Shown here: positions 54,892 to 64,000 of the stretch, piece after piece
Numbering within the stretch: the first letter of the stretch is position 1
Layout: the number at the start of each line of letters is the position of its first letter
Assembly (NCBI GenBank): GCA_010093685.1
Contig: MU006228.1
Coordinates: 417,111-481,110, forward strand
DNA: 64,000 nt
Origin: Ophiobolus disseminans
Lineage: Eukaryota; Ascomycota; Dothideomycetes; Pleosporales; Phaeosphaeriaceae
Direction of reading: 5' to 3'
Notes under the pieces: generated by a model
Seen by the model: only the letters and a program-made list of their open reading frames with translations
What the model was told of the DNA's origin: nothing
Databases searched by the model: none
Translations under genes and position numbers: made by a program

Positions 54892-56916
54892 CTACCACTC
54901 CAACCGGTCATCACACGTCAATCTCACGTCGAATCGATCTTCGCCTCGCCATACCTCGCCGCCCTTATTTGCGGCGGCGACTATACTCCTCAGTTCGCTG
55001 ATCATCTCGCCAGGTCCGGATGCAAACACATCTGTCCTTCCCATCACCGTGTTGGCGATGAACTCAGGCACCAGGGAGTTGAGGGCTGGTCGTGCTTGGT
55101 AATGGTTCAAGCCCAGCTCCGCCTTGGACACGCCGTGTAGTGAGATTGCCGAGGAAAGGGATGCTCTTGATGATGATGATTGCGAGGTGGATGCAGGCTC
55201 GATCTCTGTCGCGCAGTTGTTGGCAATTGCCTTTTCTGACTTGGCGGGAACACTGGGATCGACGTCTTCGATTGCGCGGGTGACGTAGATGTGGATGCGT
55301 GCTCGCAGGTTGGGGCACTTGCGCTTCAAGATGGCGAGTTCGGGTGCTACCCAGTCAATGTCACCTCGGCGACGAATCACCCATATCAGGGACATGTGGC
55401 GGTCGACTGACTGTGGTCGGGATGCGAGATCGAGGAGCACGGGAAGGACGTAGGTGATACCTGTACCCCCGGCGATACACAGGATGTTGGAGTCGGTGGG
55501 CAGGTCGCGCATGGTACGCTCGCCGTACGGTCCAGTGAGAACGGTGGAGAGCCTCGCATCGGGCATCAGGCCCTCATGCGACTCCTCATGGTCCTTCATT
55601 CTAGCAGAGCGCTTTTCTGACAGCTCAGCAATCTTCTTCGTCTCGCCCTTCTTTGCGCGGAAGATGTACGAATGTCGCTGCGTATCGGCACCATACACCG
55701 GCTGACTGAGTGGTGTGAACGGATGCGATTGCCAGATACTGCTTTCCGGGAACATGAGGTAGAAGTGCTGACCAACATCCCAGGCATCTTGCGGGTGGTC
55801 AAAGTCCAGGCGAACGACATCACCGTTGGTCTCGTCCTTAAAAAAAGTGATGTTCGCTGGAGCCGCGCGGAAGCCCATGTGTCCGGAAGGGAGGAAGTTG
55901 TAGTGTAATAATGCAGTCCTGCCAAATCGGATGGCACGGTCGATCAACCAAACGATCAAGCCCGGCAGAAGGAAGACCTTGAGTTGTTCCCAGTGGCCCC
56001 AGCATCCGCCGATGTAGATCATGGCAAGGACGTAGTGCGACTTGCGGAAAAACTCATAGCCCGTAAGACGGATGGCCCATGGTGTCGACAGGATGACAAG
56101 AAGGGTGAGCAGGATCATTGCGACAAGACCCCAGATCATGTAGGTCTGCACGATCCACTCGAGGCCTATGGTGGGTTGTGGCTGATAGAGTTTGATTTCG
56201 ACGATGCACCAGCCGATGGTGTGAAGTGCTGATTGCGCGAAGATGATGTATCCGAGCCATCGGTGCAGAAACATGAAGCTCTGGTAGGGGAGACCGGTGA
56301 CAAGCGACAAGATTGATTCGCGGCTGGACAGTAGGACGGAGAGTGGTGTGAGAGCATATGCCAGCACACCGACCCGATCCGACCATGGCCCAAGACCCGT
56401 TCGCGTGTTGTAGACTCCTGGCATTTTCTTGACCGGCGTGACCCATGTCTTGTAGGTGATGCCGATGAAGGACCACAGAGTTAGGTAAGAAGTAAGTACG
56501 ACGAGCGTCAGCACCTGCGTCCTCGTCACCCGCCCAAAGATGGGCCTCGCAGCATCCGGGAGAAGACACTGCCTGGCGTATACTGAAAGAGCTTTCTGCA
56601 ATCTCGCCCATGCACTGCCCTTCTCTTTCACTCCTTCTCCTGCTTCGGTCGGCAACTGCACGCCCGATGGCTGTGATTGCATAAAGTGTCGTCCGATGGC
56701 CCAGACTACCAGTATGCTCCCAATAGTCGCCCAGAAGATGCCGGTGTAGTACATTCCAAGATCATGACTTTTGTACACAGTGTCGAGATACTCGCACGAT
56801 CCCTTGTCGTTGGTACATGGCACCACTCGATCGGCATATCCCCAATGCGGCTCCACCGCACTCGCCTCGCTGAAGTTCTGGATATGCACGCGCGGGAATA
56901 GAAGTTTGGCGGCCAT
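54892..56916 (-). CDS. Ferric/cupric reductase (FRE/NOX-type transmembrane NADPH reductase)
   Basis: Intronless, 674 residues from ATG 56916. The ferric-reductase-like membrane domain (residues about 120-330) has four heme-ligand histidines in two pairs about 13-14 residues apart (HRWLGY about 219 with HTIG about 232; KSHYVLA about 292 with GHWE about 306). The FAD-binding motif HPFT is at about 400 and the NADPH loop GGTGIT at about 482, followed by a disordered Ser-rich insertion (570-600) and the terminal FASGPGEM. Plasma-membrane reductases of this kind transfer electrons from cytosolic NADPH to extracellular Fe(III) or Cu(II). The N-terminus is an extracellular segment with Cys residues, then a membrane helix. 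It is divergent from a Ctr copper importer with 522 bp between starts, which suggests Cu(II) to Cu(I) reduction as a main job. Confidence 0.93.
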   Translation of the reverse strand: MAAKLLFPRVHIQNFSEASAVEPHWGYADRVVPCTNDKGSCEYLDTVYKSHDLGMYYTGIFWATIGSILVVWAIGRHFMQSQPSGVQLPTEAGEGVKEKGSAWARLQKALSVYARQCLLPDAARPIFGRVTRTQVLTLVVLTSYLTLWSFIGITYKTWVTPVKKMPGVYNTRTGLGPWSDRVGVLAYALTPLSVLLSSRESILSLVTGLPYQSFMFLHRWLGYIIFAQSALHTIGWCIVEIKLYQPQPTIGLEWIVQTYMIWGLVAMILLTLLVILSTPWAIRLTGYEFFRKSHYVLAMIYIGGCWGHWEQLKVFLLPGLIVWLIDRAIRFGRTALLHYNFLPSGHMGFRAAPANITFFKDETNGDVVRLDFDHPQDAWDVGQHFYLMFPESSIWQSHPFTPLSQPVYGADTQRHSYIFRAKKGETKKIAELSEKRSARMKDHEESHEGLMPDARLSTVLTGPYGERTMRDLPTDSNILCIAGGTGITYVLPVLLDLASRPQSVDRHMSLIWVIRRRGDIDWVAPELAILKRKCPNLRARIHIYVTRAIEDVDPSVPAKSEKAIANNCATEIEPASTSQSSSSRASLSSAISLHGVSKAELGLNHYQARPALNSLVPEFIANTVMGRTDVFASGPGEMISELRSIVAAANKGGEVWRGEDRFDVRLTCDDRLEW

Positions 56917-57438
56917 GGCTGAAAAAGACGGGACAGCAACAAGGACGACGATGCAAGAATATGAAAAGACTAGGTGAAGTGCGTTTCCCTACCATTGACA
57001 TGACACCCATTACATATGTAGAACCAAGTCTCGGCGCGGCCAAGTGCCTAGGGTGGAGATCATCATGGTGCTGCCCGCCAAGCTTCTAGACGATTGCCGA
57101 TTTTGCTAACGCGGCCGAAGCAGGCATGGCGCGAGTATGTTTGAGCACATAACCCCACAACTTTACGGAGTCGTCAACAGTCAACACGGGCTAGAAACAC
57201 CGAGGGCATGGTGTGGCGGTAGCATTGCGGGTGATGTTTGAGCGCGTTTATTACCCACATGGCGCCCGCGAGGTTTGCCTTGGTGGGTACCTAGGTAACC
57301 GCGCCGTTGGATACCTATATCTGTGCGTACTTCGGTCATTTTGCTGGTTTGACACCTGTCATTGGAATTCAAGGTTACTTGTTTGCTGCAACTACACATC
57401 CGCACGTGCGAGGAACAACCAAAACATACATCGCCATC
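56917..57438. promoter_or_regulatory. Shared divergent promoter of ferric reductase and Ctr copper transporter
   Basis: The decamer ATGTTTGAGC occurs twice (57137-57146 and 57234-57243), and TTTGCT occurs several more times. These resemble, but do not match, the copper-responsive Mac1-type site TTTGCTCA. No iron-GATA ATCWGATAA site is seen here, in contrast to the siderophore transporter. A copper-type rather than iron-type control is a reasonable inference. Confidence 0.5.
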
Positions 57439-58068
57439 ATGTCGCACGGTTCGCACTCGTCTGCAACGAATATGGGGGCCAGCACATGCAAGATGGAGGT
57501 CAGTTTGTCTTCTGGCCACTCTACTACTTCAATACTCACAAAACCACAGATGCTGTGGAACTGGAACATCGTCGACTCGTGCTTCATCTCCTCGTCCTGG
57601 CACATCAAGAGCAACGCCATGTTCGCCGCATCCTGTGTCGGCGCCGCGCTCCTCGTCGTCTGCCTCGAGTTTCTCCGCCGCGTCGGCCACGAATATGACG
57701 CCCATCTATTGCGCCAATTCCAGCGCCAACTGCGGCGCCAACAAGCTGCGCTGGCGAATGCGACACCTGCGAACTGCTGCGACGGCGTGCCAAATGTAGG
57801 CCTGCAGTATGCGACTTTCAGGGCAAGCGGGCTGCAGCAACTTATTAGGGCAGTTATACACGCCATCACCCTTGGCCTGGCCTATCTGGTCATGTTGTTG
57901 GTCATGTACTACAACGGGTATATCTTCATCAGCATCATGTTGGGAGCAATATTGGGCAAGTTCTTGTGCGATTGGATGGTTGTGCGGCTGCCGTATGGTG
58001 GGGAGGGGGAGAAGGATGAGAGGAGGACTTCGGTTGGGGCGACGGGGCCGTCTGGGTGTTGTGCATGA
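57439..58068 (+). CDS. Ctr-family high-affinity copper transporter
   Basis: Exons 57439-57498 and 57550-58068 (51-nt intron, GTCAGT donor, CACAG acceptor) encode 192 residues. Without removing the intron the frame stays open but spoils the join CKMEMLWNWN, which is the standard Ctr entry to the first membrane helix. The short N-tail is rich in His, Ser and Met (MSHGSHSS, NMGASTCKMEM). The second helix has the pore MxxxM (MLLVM) and the third the GxxxG (GAILG) that packs the trimer. The protein ends GCC followed by Ala, the CC pair often found at the Ctr C-terminus. It imports Cu(I) across the plasma membrane. The adjoining reductase would supply Cu(I). Confidence 0.93.
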   Translation: MSHGSHSSATNMGASTCKMEVSLSSGHSTTSILTKPQMLWNWNIVDSCFISSSWHIKSNAMFAASCVGAALLVVCLEFLRRVGHEYDAHLLRQFQRQLRRQQAALANATPANCCDGVPNVGLQYATFRASGLQQLIRAVIHAITLGLAYLVMLLVMYYNGYIFISIMLGAILGKFLCDWMVVRLPYGGEGEKDERRTSVGATGPSGCCA

Positions 58069-59258
58069 GTAAGGAAAATGTGGTAGGATAGTGGCGAGAG
58101 AGACTGGATGCAGTACGGATCCCCCTTACGTATCGAGAATGAATACCACAACTTGAGCTTTGTTTTCTGCAACCCAATTCCAGCCCAGCAGAACCATCCC
58201 CTCCACTCCACTCCTTCCCTCCCCAAATTTCCACACAGTTCGCATCACCTTTCCCCCTCACAAACCCATCCCACCGCCACCGACGCATAATCTGCTCTCA
58301 CAGCGGTGGTCCAGAGCCTCACCAAGAACGCCATGAAGTGCCACAGTGGAGAGCGAGCAAGTTCTCCACTCACATGCGAGTTGTGGCAAACATAGTTGTC
58401 AGAGGTGAGCACAATTTAATTTTTCGTTTGCGGAGAATGTTTGCCGCCGTGGCACGGCCTAGATGCGCGCGGCAGAGATGGACATCTCCGGGTTATGAAT
58501 TGGGCTGGATGTTCGGATCGGTCATTCTAAGGTTACATAGTAGTAAAGTCTGAAGGATTACAGGTATCTTTCAGCGAGCGGACGTGGGTCTAAAGTGGTG
58601 GCATGTATATATACAGATGGCTTTGAGGGCTTGGATGGTGCGCTGGGTTGGGTTGTGGGTGTTCAAGATGTGGTATAACTGGTTGGATGGATCGGCAATA
58701 GGTAGGCGGGGATAGCCGGGTGCGCGTGATGTATTGATTGAGCTTGTGCTATCCTGCTGTAAGTCTATGCTCGCGCAAGAACAAATAAGCCTCTTCCAGG
58801 AACACACCGACACTACAAAGCAGCACGTCAAACAAAGCCATTGTGCTACGCGAGAGATCCAGAATGTGTTCACCAGAGGAGAATATCATGAGATGTGGCA
58901 AGTAGATAGGGAAGAAGAGAAAGTGACGTTGTGATAGTAACGACGTGATTTAATTGACACAAGAAAAGAAACACTAAACTCACGGCTACTTCCGCTCGAC
59001 TGACTATGCCGACTCAACCGGTACCCCAGTGATGCCGATACTCAAGCCTTGCGGCCGAGATTAAAGCCTCAAACCAGGGCAGGGGAGTACAATGCAGCAC
59101 AATCGCTCGCGGAAGACAGCTAACCAAAACAAACAACCTCAACCGCTACTCCGGCGATGCTGATACTCAAGCCTTGCGGCCGAGATCAAAGCTTCACACC
59201 AGAGCAGGGGAGTCAAAACAAAAACAAGAAAACACCAGACTCCAAACCCCCTTCACCC
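58069..59258. other. Intergenic interval with a direct repeat
   Basis: No gene is supported. A 100-codon minus frame at 58571-58873 with a hydrophobic leader is possible but not compelling. A 79-bp direct repeat is listed separately. Confidence 0.4.
59013..59216. repeat. Imperfect 79-bp direct repeat, two copies
   Basis: Copies at 59013-59091 and 59138-59216 share CTCAACCG at the start, the block GATACTCAAGCCTTGCGGCC in the middle and GCAGGGGAGT near the end. They are offset by exactly 125 bp and separated by 46 bp. They lie just beyond the 3' end of the unknown 516-residue gene. Confidence 0.85.
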
Positions 59259-59555
59259 CTACGCCCACAGCTTCTCTACCTTCTTCGCCAGCTCCACTAA
59301 CAGCTTCGTCGACGCGCGATTCTTCTCCGTCCTATTGCGGAGATTGCTCAGCAGAAACACCAACTGCTCGACCTGCGTCTTCATGACGCCGCAGTCGCCA
59401 TCGCTGGGCAGGAAGCCAGTCGTGCCGCGGGCGGCCTGCTTGATGGCGGTCAGCACCGGTTCCATCTCCTTGCGGCGCGAGACGCTGATGGTGCCCGACG
59501 GCACCAGGTTCCGGAGGTTGTCTTGGAAGACTACCAGCTCGTCGCTGATCTTCTA
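59259..59555 (-). pseudogene. In-frame extension of the neighbouring gene beyond a TAG stop
   Basis: Directly after the TAG at 59555-59553 the same frame stays open for 98 codons to 59259, with the strong C/G third-position bias of the upstream gene. It encodes a helical segment (ISDELVVFQDNLRNL, SRRKEMEPVLTAIKQ, TQVEQLVFLLSNLRN). Almost certainly this is the original C-terminus, making a protein of about 600 residues. The TAG may be a CAG mutation, a sequencing error or a read-through stop. Confidence 0.7.
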
Positions 59556-61103
59556 TCGGATGACAGCGACCTTGGCGTCGACGGGCGGGGAATTAGAACC
59601 TGAAGGCGCCGCGCTGCCATCCAGCACGCTTGGAGGAGTGATGGTGATGGCGGGGACTGGTGGATGAGCCCTGTTGGACGCCACCAGAGCCGCGAAGCTG
59701 GTGAAGTTCTTGCCGGTGTTAGGTCCCTCAGGGGTAAGAACGGCCACGGGAGCGGCCACGTCCGCCTGCTTGCGCTGCACGGAGGCAGCGTAGGTCTGGA
59801 AGTTGACCGGGATGGGTGCCGCGACGAACGGCAGAGCTTCTTCGTCGCCGAGTGGGTTCGTCAACGGCACGGCGGAGTGGATTGGCTGGGTGATGGCGAG
59901 GAAGCCCTGCAGCATGTGGCTCACTGCGTACATGTAGGTGTCGGTGAAGCGTGACAGGACGGGCGCGTTGAACGTCTCCAAGACCTTGCTGATGCTGGGC
60001 AGAGGCCATGCGTTCTTGAGGATCTCGGCGCCGGTGGATTCCAGCAGGATCTCGTTCTTCATCTCCTCGAAGATGGCAGCTGCTGGCTCCAAGACCTCGT
60101 TGATCAGCGCGGTCGCGGCCTGTGGGAAAGTGACTGTGTCTCCGCCGTCGAAGGCTGTCAACAGCTTGGTGATCTCAGTGTCGAGCTTGGGTCCATACTC
60201 GGCAAGCTTTGCGACACGTGTGTCGTATAAGGTGCAGGCTGCTTCGAGCAAGGCCAATTTCTTGGTACGAATGATCTCCTTCTCTTCTGCCCGACGCTGG
60301 CGTTCCTCCCACTGGCGGCGCTGCTGCAGCTGGTACTCCTGATGAAGGTCGAGGATGTCATTGAAATTCTTCTCATAGTGGTAGTTGGACAGGATGGGGT
60401 CTTCGGTGTTACCTGAGTGTCCGGATGGTAGGCCAACGCCGACGTTTGCGCGCTCTGGGCCAAGGATCGAGTTCAGGGTAGCCGCGGTACGCTTGCGACG
60501 CTCCTCGTAGTCGTCGCTGGTGGGGTGAAGCGTGCGTACTGACTCCATATAGCTGGACTTAGGCTGAGCCTCTGCAAGAGTGTAGTGAATCTTGGGCATG
60601 CCGCCGTGATAGGTGTTGCTGCGCTCCTTGGTCACGCCGCCTTGGACACGGCCAAGTGGACGTCCTGATGCGGTATGTACCCAGTCTTTGTGTTTCTCTT
60701 TGGTGAGTTCAAGCTGGGCCTTGCACTTGACCTCAGTCGAGGGGATGATGTGGATCTTTCGATTGAATCGTAGACGCTTATCTTTGTCGATGCGGCCGGA
60801 GCGAACTCGGATCTTGTGGCGGTCAGTGAATTGAGCGAAACATACTGCAGAAGTACTTACCTTGGACAATGCATCAGCGGTGGCCTCCCTGGCTCGGGTC
60901 TTCTTGTAGCCATTGAACCAATTGCCAACACCGGTGTACATGCGAACAGGTGTGGAGGCCTTGATGTGATCCTTGGACTGCCAGATACCAGTCTCTACTT
61001 TGAGCGCCATCTCGTTGTACTCATGTTGTGCGCGTGCGCGGATATAGTTAGCGACGTTGCCGGCTTGTCGCTTGACGAAGGCAGGGACGATATTGGGCGC
61101 CAT
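59553..61103 (-). CDS. Hypothetical helical protein, apparently truncated by a TAG
   Basis: From ATG 61103 the frame gives 516 residues, or 500 if a 48-nt in-frame intron (60813-60860; GTAAGT donor, CTGAC branch point, CAAG acceptor) is spliced out. The spliced join DALSK/IRVRSGRID reads more naturally. Visible parts are a basic N-terminal third (NYIRARAQHEYNEMALKVE, GNWFNGYKKTRAREA, DKDKRLRFNRKIHIIPS), a charged coil (EEYQLQQ-type, RRQWEERQRRAEEKEIIR, about 270-300) and a helical C-terminal half. No known domain is recognised. Codon bias is strong throughout. The neighbours do not suggest a function. Confidence 0.75.
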   Translation of the reverse strand: MAPNIVPAFVKRQAGNVANYIRARAQHEYNEMALKVETGIWQSKDHIKASTPVRMYTGVGNWFNGYKKTRAREATADALSKVSTSAVCFAQFTDRHKIRVRSGRIDKDKRLRFNRKIHIIPSTEVKCKAQLELTKEKHKDWVHTASGRPLGRVQGGVTKERSNTYHGGMPKIHYTLAEAQPKSSYMESVRTLHPTSDDYEERRKRTAATLNSILGPERANVGVGLPSGHSGNTEDPILSNYHYEKNFNDILDLHQEYQLQQRRQWEERQRRAEEKEIIRTKKLALLEAACTLYDTRVAKLAEYGPKLDTEITKLLTAFDGGDTVTFPQAATALINEVLEPAAAIFEEMKNEILLESTGAEILKNAWPLPSISKVLETFNAPVLSRFTDTYMYAVSHMLQGFLAITQPIHSAVPLTNPLGDEEALPFVAAPIPVNFQTYAASVQRKQADVAAPVAVLTPEGPNTGKNFTSFAALVASNRAHPPVPAITITPPSVLDGSAAPSGSNSPPVDAKVAVIR

Positions 61104-62327
61104 TTCGTTGAACGAAGCGGGTGGAGGTTGAAGTGGGAAAGGTCTAGAAGATCAAAGGCTGCAGTGGTCGAATGGAAGAGTTGTAGAGGAAGTGTGAAGC
61201 TGTGAAGGTGTCGACTGCTCTTGGTCGCGAGTTGAGGTCGGCGAATGAGTCGTAGAGGTGAGGTCGAGTGAGTGCGAATGGGTGTGGGTTTATGAATGAG
61301 AAGGAAACAGAGAGAGTCTGTGTGCCAAGAAGGAGACCAGTGCTATTGTGCGCGGGATGCTAGTCAGGATGTATTGTGATGAAGTGAAAGTGAAGAGGAC
61401 GGTGTGATGAGCAATAGGCTGTGGCAATACCGCGAGGCGGTTAGTGGGGCAAGTTGAGAGCAGGTTTGACACGATATGTTTGTGTTCAAAACATATGAAC
61501 AGATAATCTTGGAAGAGTGCGAGTGGTGGTGAATGTCACGCACACCTTGTTACACAATGTCGTTCATTTCTAAACCCGCCTTTGTCGATCAGAAAACAAT
61601 AGCATTGTTTAACAATTAGCACACGACTCCAACCGTCTTAGGTCTCGCACGACAATTCAAGGATACCCTGCGAAGGTGAGCAAAGCTTTTGTATATCAAA
61701 TCGTCCCGATGGTTGTCTTATGGGATGGGTACGTTTTGGCGTGAAAATTGGAGACATGGTGCTCCAGTTGAGTTTCCCTACAATGCAATTCTTTTTGTGA
61801 CTCTTCTCGATTTCGAAGGTCGCGATACCGGCAAAGATCATTGTGAACGCACAGTACCTGAACAGATGCGATGGTACGACCTCGTCTGAGCGCTAGCTCG
61901 AGAATTCAGCGCGGCTGAGCCTCTCATGCAGGTGTTCACACTACATGACGGCTTTTTATTACGATGTATGAGAACGGCGTTGCATTGTCGACACGGTGAT
62001 TTAAGAGCCTGGCTAGAACTGGCATTCTACGAGACAGCTTCTCGTAGGTGTATGGTTGGGTGAGGTGAGTGACTTTATGGATTGGGATGAAGTGAAGGTT
62101 GTGTGAGTTGAGATGGAAGTGAAAGCAAGTTTTCGTGTCGTGTCTTACAGTACCCCACTTCTAGTGCAACACCCCACATCGACTCTTCAAACATCACTAC
62201 TCCCCTCATTCATTACAAATGACCATCGTCAGATTCTAACCTACATACCATTCTTTATCTTCTGGCGGCCCTCTAACCGCTTCACATAGAATTTATCATC
62301 CTTATTGAGCCTAATGGCCGAGGGTGT
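61104..62327. other. Divergent intergenic interval
   Basis: Promoters of the 516-residue protein (left) and the 2EXR-like protein (right) lie here. The left part is purine-rich with GTGAG/GAGTG words; no gene is seen. Confidence 0.45.
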
Positions 62328-63314
62328 ATGCAAAAGCCCACCTTGGAGCATGACGATGATTCAAGTGAAGTGCCAACAGCGCGAGAAACCTCAGAGCTTT
62401 ACGTGACTGCGAGGAAGTATGTAGCAAGTTCTGATATGCTACGACCTAGGCTGAAGGTGTATAGGGCTTCTCATTGCTCTGGGCTGCCTACCGCAAGCAC
62501 CTGGCATTACGCGCTGTTACTTGGACGGCAGCACTACGACCCGTACGCCAGAGCATCATGCCGGCGTATATGCCATAAAATAATGAAACGACTGCCACAA
62601 GAAATGCGCGACATTATATACGAGAATCTTCTATCTGGAGAGCGCCAGCATGTCTTCGCGTCATCTGCGGACACGAATATCCAGTGGGATGCTCATTATT
62701 TCGAAACCGGATACGTTGGAACGAGAATGTTGAGAGAGTTGATCGAATACCGGTATCGCTCGATTGAGATCCATTTTGATCAAGACATGGTGTCTCTGGG
62801 GCGCTTTCTTTGCGACTATGTCGACGGCGTGGGCGTGCCACGGGGCCAGCTCATTAAGAAGATCAGCATCATGTTGAACCAGAAGGACATTTCGACGAGC
62901 ATTGTGAGACTTGCCGATTGCGTACCATCTTTCGTTCCTCGCAAGCGATTGCTAAAGAGCCTTGAACATCTGTTCCTGCTACGACGCGGTGCTTCAATCC
63001 GCTTCTACTTGAGTCCATCGAACTATCGGGCTCAAGGGCCCGAAAACATCCTCGAAGGGTCAGACTTCCAGGAAGATTTACTGCAGCTTATTATACTACC
63101 AATCTTTGCTATTCTTCGCCGGCTGAAAGGCGCTCGATATTCGATCGCTACTGGCGTAGCGGGAATGGATGGTCGAGCCTGGCCGAGCGACGCCACGATG
63201 TACCATCTTGAAGATAGTCAGTCTGTTTCGACGCGACCATCACTCAGTATTAGGGGTGACCTGGATCTGGTCTGGCGGCAGGTGCAACCCATCTCGAAAC
63301 CGAAGCTTGGCTAA
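62328..63314 (+). CDS. Hypothetical protein with 2EXR/F-box-like motif
   Basis: Intronless, 328 residues from ATG 62328. Residues about 85-105 read IMKRLPQEMRDIIYENLL, the LPxExRxxIYE signature that opens 2EXR/F-box-like proteins abundant in Dothideomycetes. The following region (SIEIHFDQDMVSLGRFLCDY, QLIKKISIMLNQ) fits the usual layout, in which a predicted beta-helix domain follows. No signal peptide. Members are lineage-expanded and of unknown function. Confidence 0.75.
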   Translation: MQKPTLEHDDDSSEVPTARETSELYVTARKYVASSDMLRPRLKVYRASHCSGLPTASTWHYALLLGRQHYDPYARASCRRICHKIMKRLPQEMRDIIYENLLSGERQHVFASSADTNIQWDAHYFETGYVGTRMLRELIEYRYRSIEIHFDQDMVSLGRFLCDYVDGVGVPRGQLIKKISIMLNQKDISTSIVRLADCVPSFVPRKRLLKSLEHLFLLRRGASIRFYLSPSNYRAQGPENILEGSDFQEDLLQLIILPIFAILRRLKGARYSIATGVAGMDGRAWPSDATMYHLEDSQSVSTRPSLSIRGDLDLVWRQVQPISKPKLG

Positions 63315-63696
63315 TAAGTGGCCTGGATAGGCGGTGTTAGGGGGCGACTTTGCCGAGTATTGACAGCAAAAGAAGTATGCTGGTCACTATTGTGGACCTT
63401 TGGCGGCGTGAAACAAGCACTTCAGTCGGTAACGTGGAGTGGAAAGTGAAAGGTATACGTCACGTGAGCACGCGTCATGCGTCATTGCAGCGCTTGCTCT
63501 TTCCCAATCCGGTCCGCCAGCCCACAGCTTCCAATCCTACGACCTTATAACGGCCCAGCACTAGCACCAGCACCAGTCCTCAGCCCTCGAGTCAAATCAG
63601 TCGCTATGTACAGTTCACTAATTCGACAAGTGCAGACAGCACTGGTATAATTACAACAGGGACACGCCCGGGCGCAACTTCATTCTTTCTCCAACC
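63315..63696. other. Intergenic interval, promoter of the last gene
   Basis: It holds a CTAGCACCAGCACCAG short repeat (63560-63575) and a pyrimidine-rich leader before ATG 63697. No gene. Confidence 0.45.
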
Positions 63697-64000
63697 ATGG
63701 CAAGCGAAATTGCCTGGCGCCAGGAGGCCAAGAGGTAAGCCATGGCGTCCCGTTATATGGCTCTTGACTGACATGTGCATAGAGCCCTCGATCGCGTGGC
63801 AGACCTTAAGGAGGAATTCCGCGTCAAGGCTAGCATAGCCACAACGCCCACAGCCAAGTCGTGCGCCCATCAGAAGGTGAAGCAGAAGAAGGAGCTCGAG
63901 AGCACCGGCAAGAAGCTCAAGGCTGCCAAGCGCAAGGTTGACGCCCAGATCGAGGTGCAGGCCAAGCGTCAGTGCCTGCAGATCTGCAAGAGAGTCTTCG
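63697..64000 (+). CDS. Basic coiled-coil protein, 5' part only (runs off the right edge)
   Basis: Exon 1 is 63697-63734 (MASEIAWRQEAK), a 48-nt intron follows (63735-63782, GTAAGC to TAG), and exon 2 continues to the window end. The junction codes Arg. The visible 80-odd residues are strongly helical and Lys/Arg/Glu/Ala-rich (VKQKKELESTGKKLKAAKRK). Good third-position bias supports coding. Family cannot be judged from this part; chromatin- or ribosome-associated basic proteins can look similar. Confidence 0.7.

Overview
The window is nuclear DNA of a filamentous ascomycete. The main evidence is intron structure: genes are interrupted by 46-70 nt introns with GTAAGT-like donors, CTAAC or CTGAC branch points and CAG/TAG acceptors. 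Gene content agrees: a reducing polyketide synthase (PKS) relic, a Zn2Cys6 transcription factor, F-box proteins, a GPI-type cutinase, a siderophore transporter, a ferric reductase and a Ctr copper transporter. The overall flavour is Pezizomycotina, probably Dothideomycetes/Pleosporales; the class is an inference from protein style and was not tested.

Layout. 0-8.3 kb is a dead secondary-metabolism locus: a highly reducing PKS relic on the minus strand, with its acyltransferase segment inverted onto the plus strand and nearly all of its ketosynthase missing, next to a broken O-methyltransferase. 9.6-24 kb holds ordinary single genes: a DUF4267-like membrane protein, an allantoate-permease-type MFS transporter, an F-box protein, a Zn2Cys6 regulator, a secreted AttH/CrtC-like protein and a GT31-like glycosyltransferase. 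24.5-44.4 kb is the striking part: two giant ankyrin-repeat proteins (about 2,755 and 1,907 residues) with a shared C-terminal module followed by long coiled coils, transcribed away from each other. Between them lies a 1,179-residue disordered protein with a basic first half and an extremely acidic second half. 45.7-58 kb is enriched in metal uptake: a siderophore-iron transporter with two perfect ATCWGATAA iron-GATA sites upstream, and a ferric reductase divergently paired with a Ctr copper transporter. A cutinase and a decayed unknown locus lie in the same stretch. 59-64 kb holds an unknown protein with an in-frame TAG before 98 further codons of good coding sequence, a 2EXR/F-box-like hypothetical protein, and the start of a basic coiled-coil protein cut by the window edge.

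How the genes work together. The ferric reductase and Ctr transporter form a plausible reductive metal-uptake pair sharing one promoter, and the siderophore transporter 8 kb away is the non-reductive iron route. The PKS and methyltransferase were probably once in one biosynthetic cluster and are now non-functional. The two ankyrin giants and the disordered protein look like a locus grown by duplication. I know of no described system with this composition; a structural or scaffolding role is only inferred. No tRNA, rRNA, CRISPR array or intact transposon was recognised.
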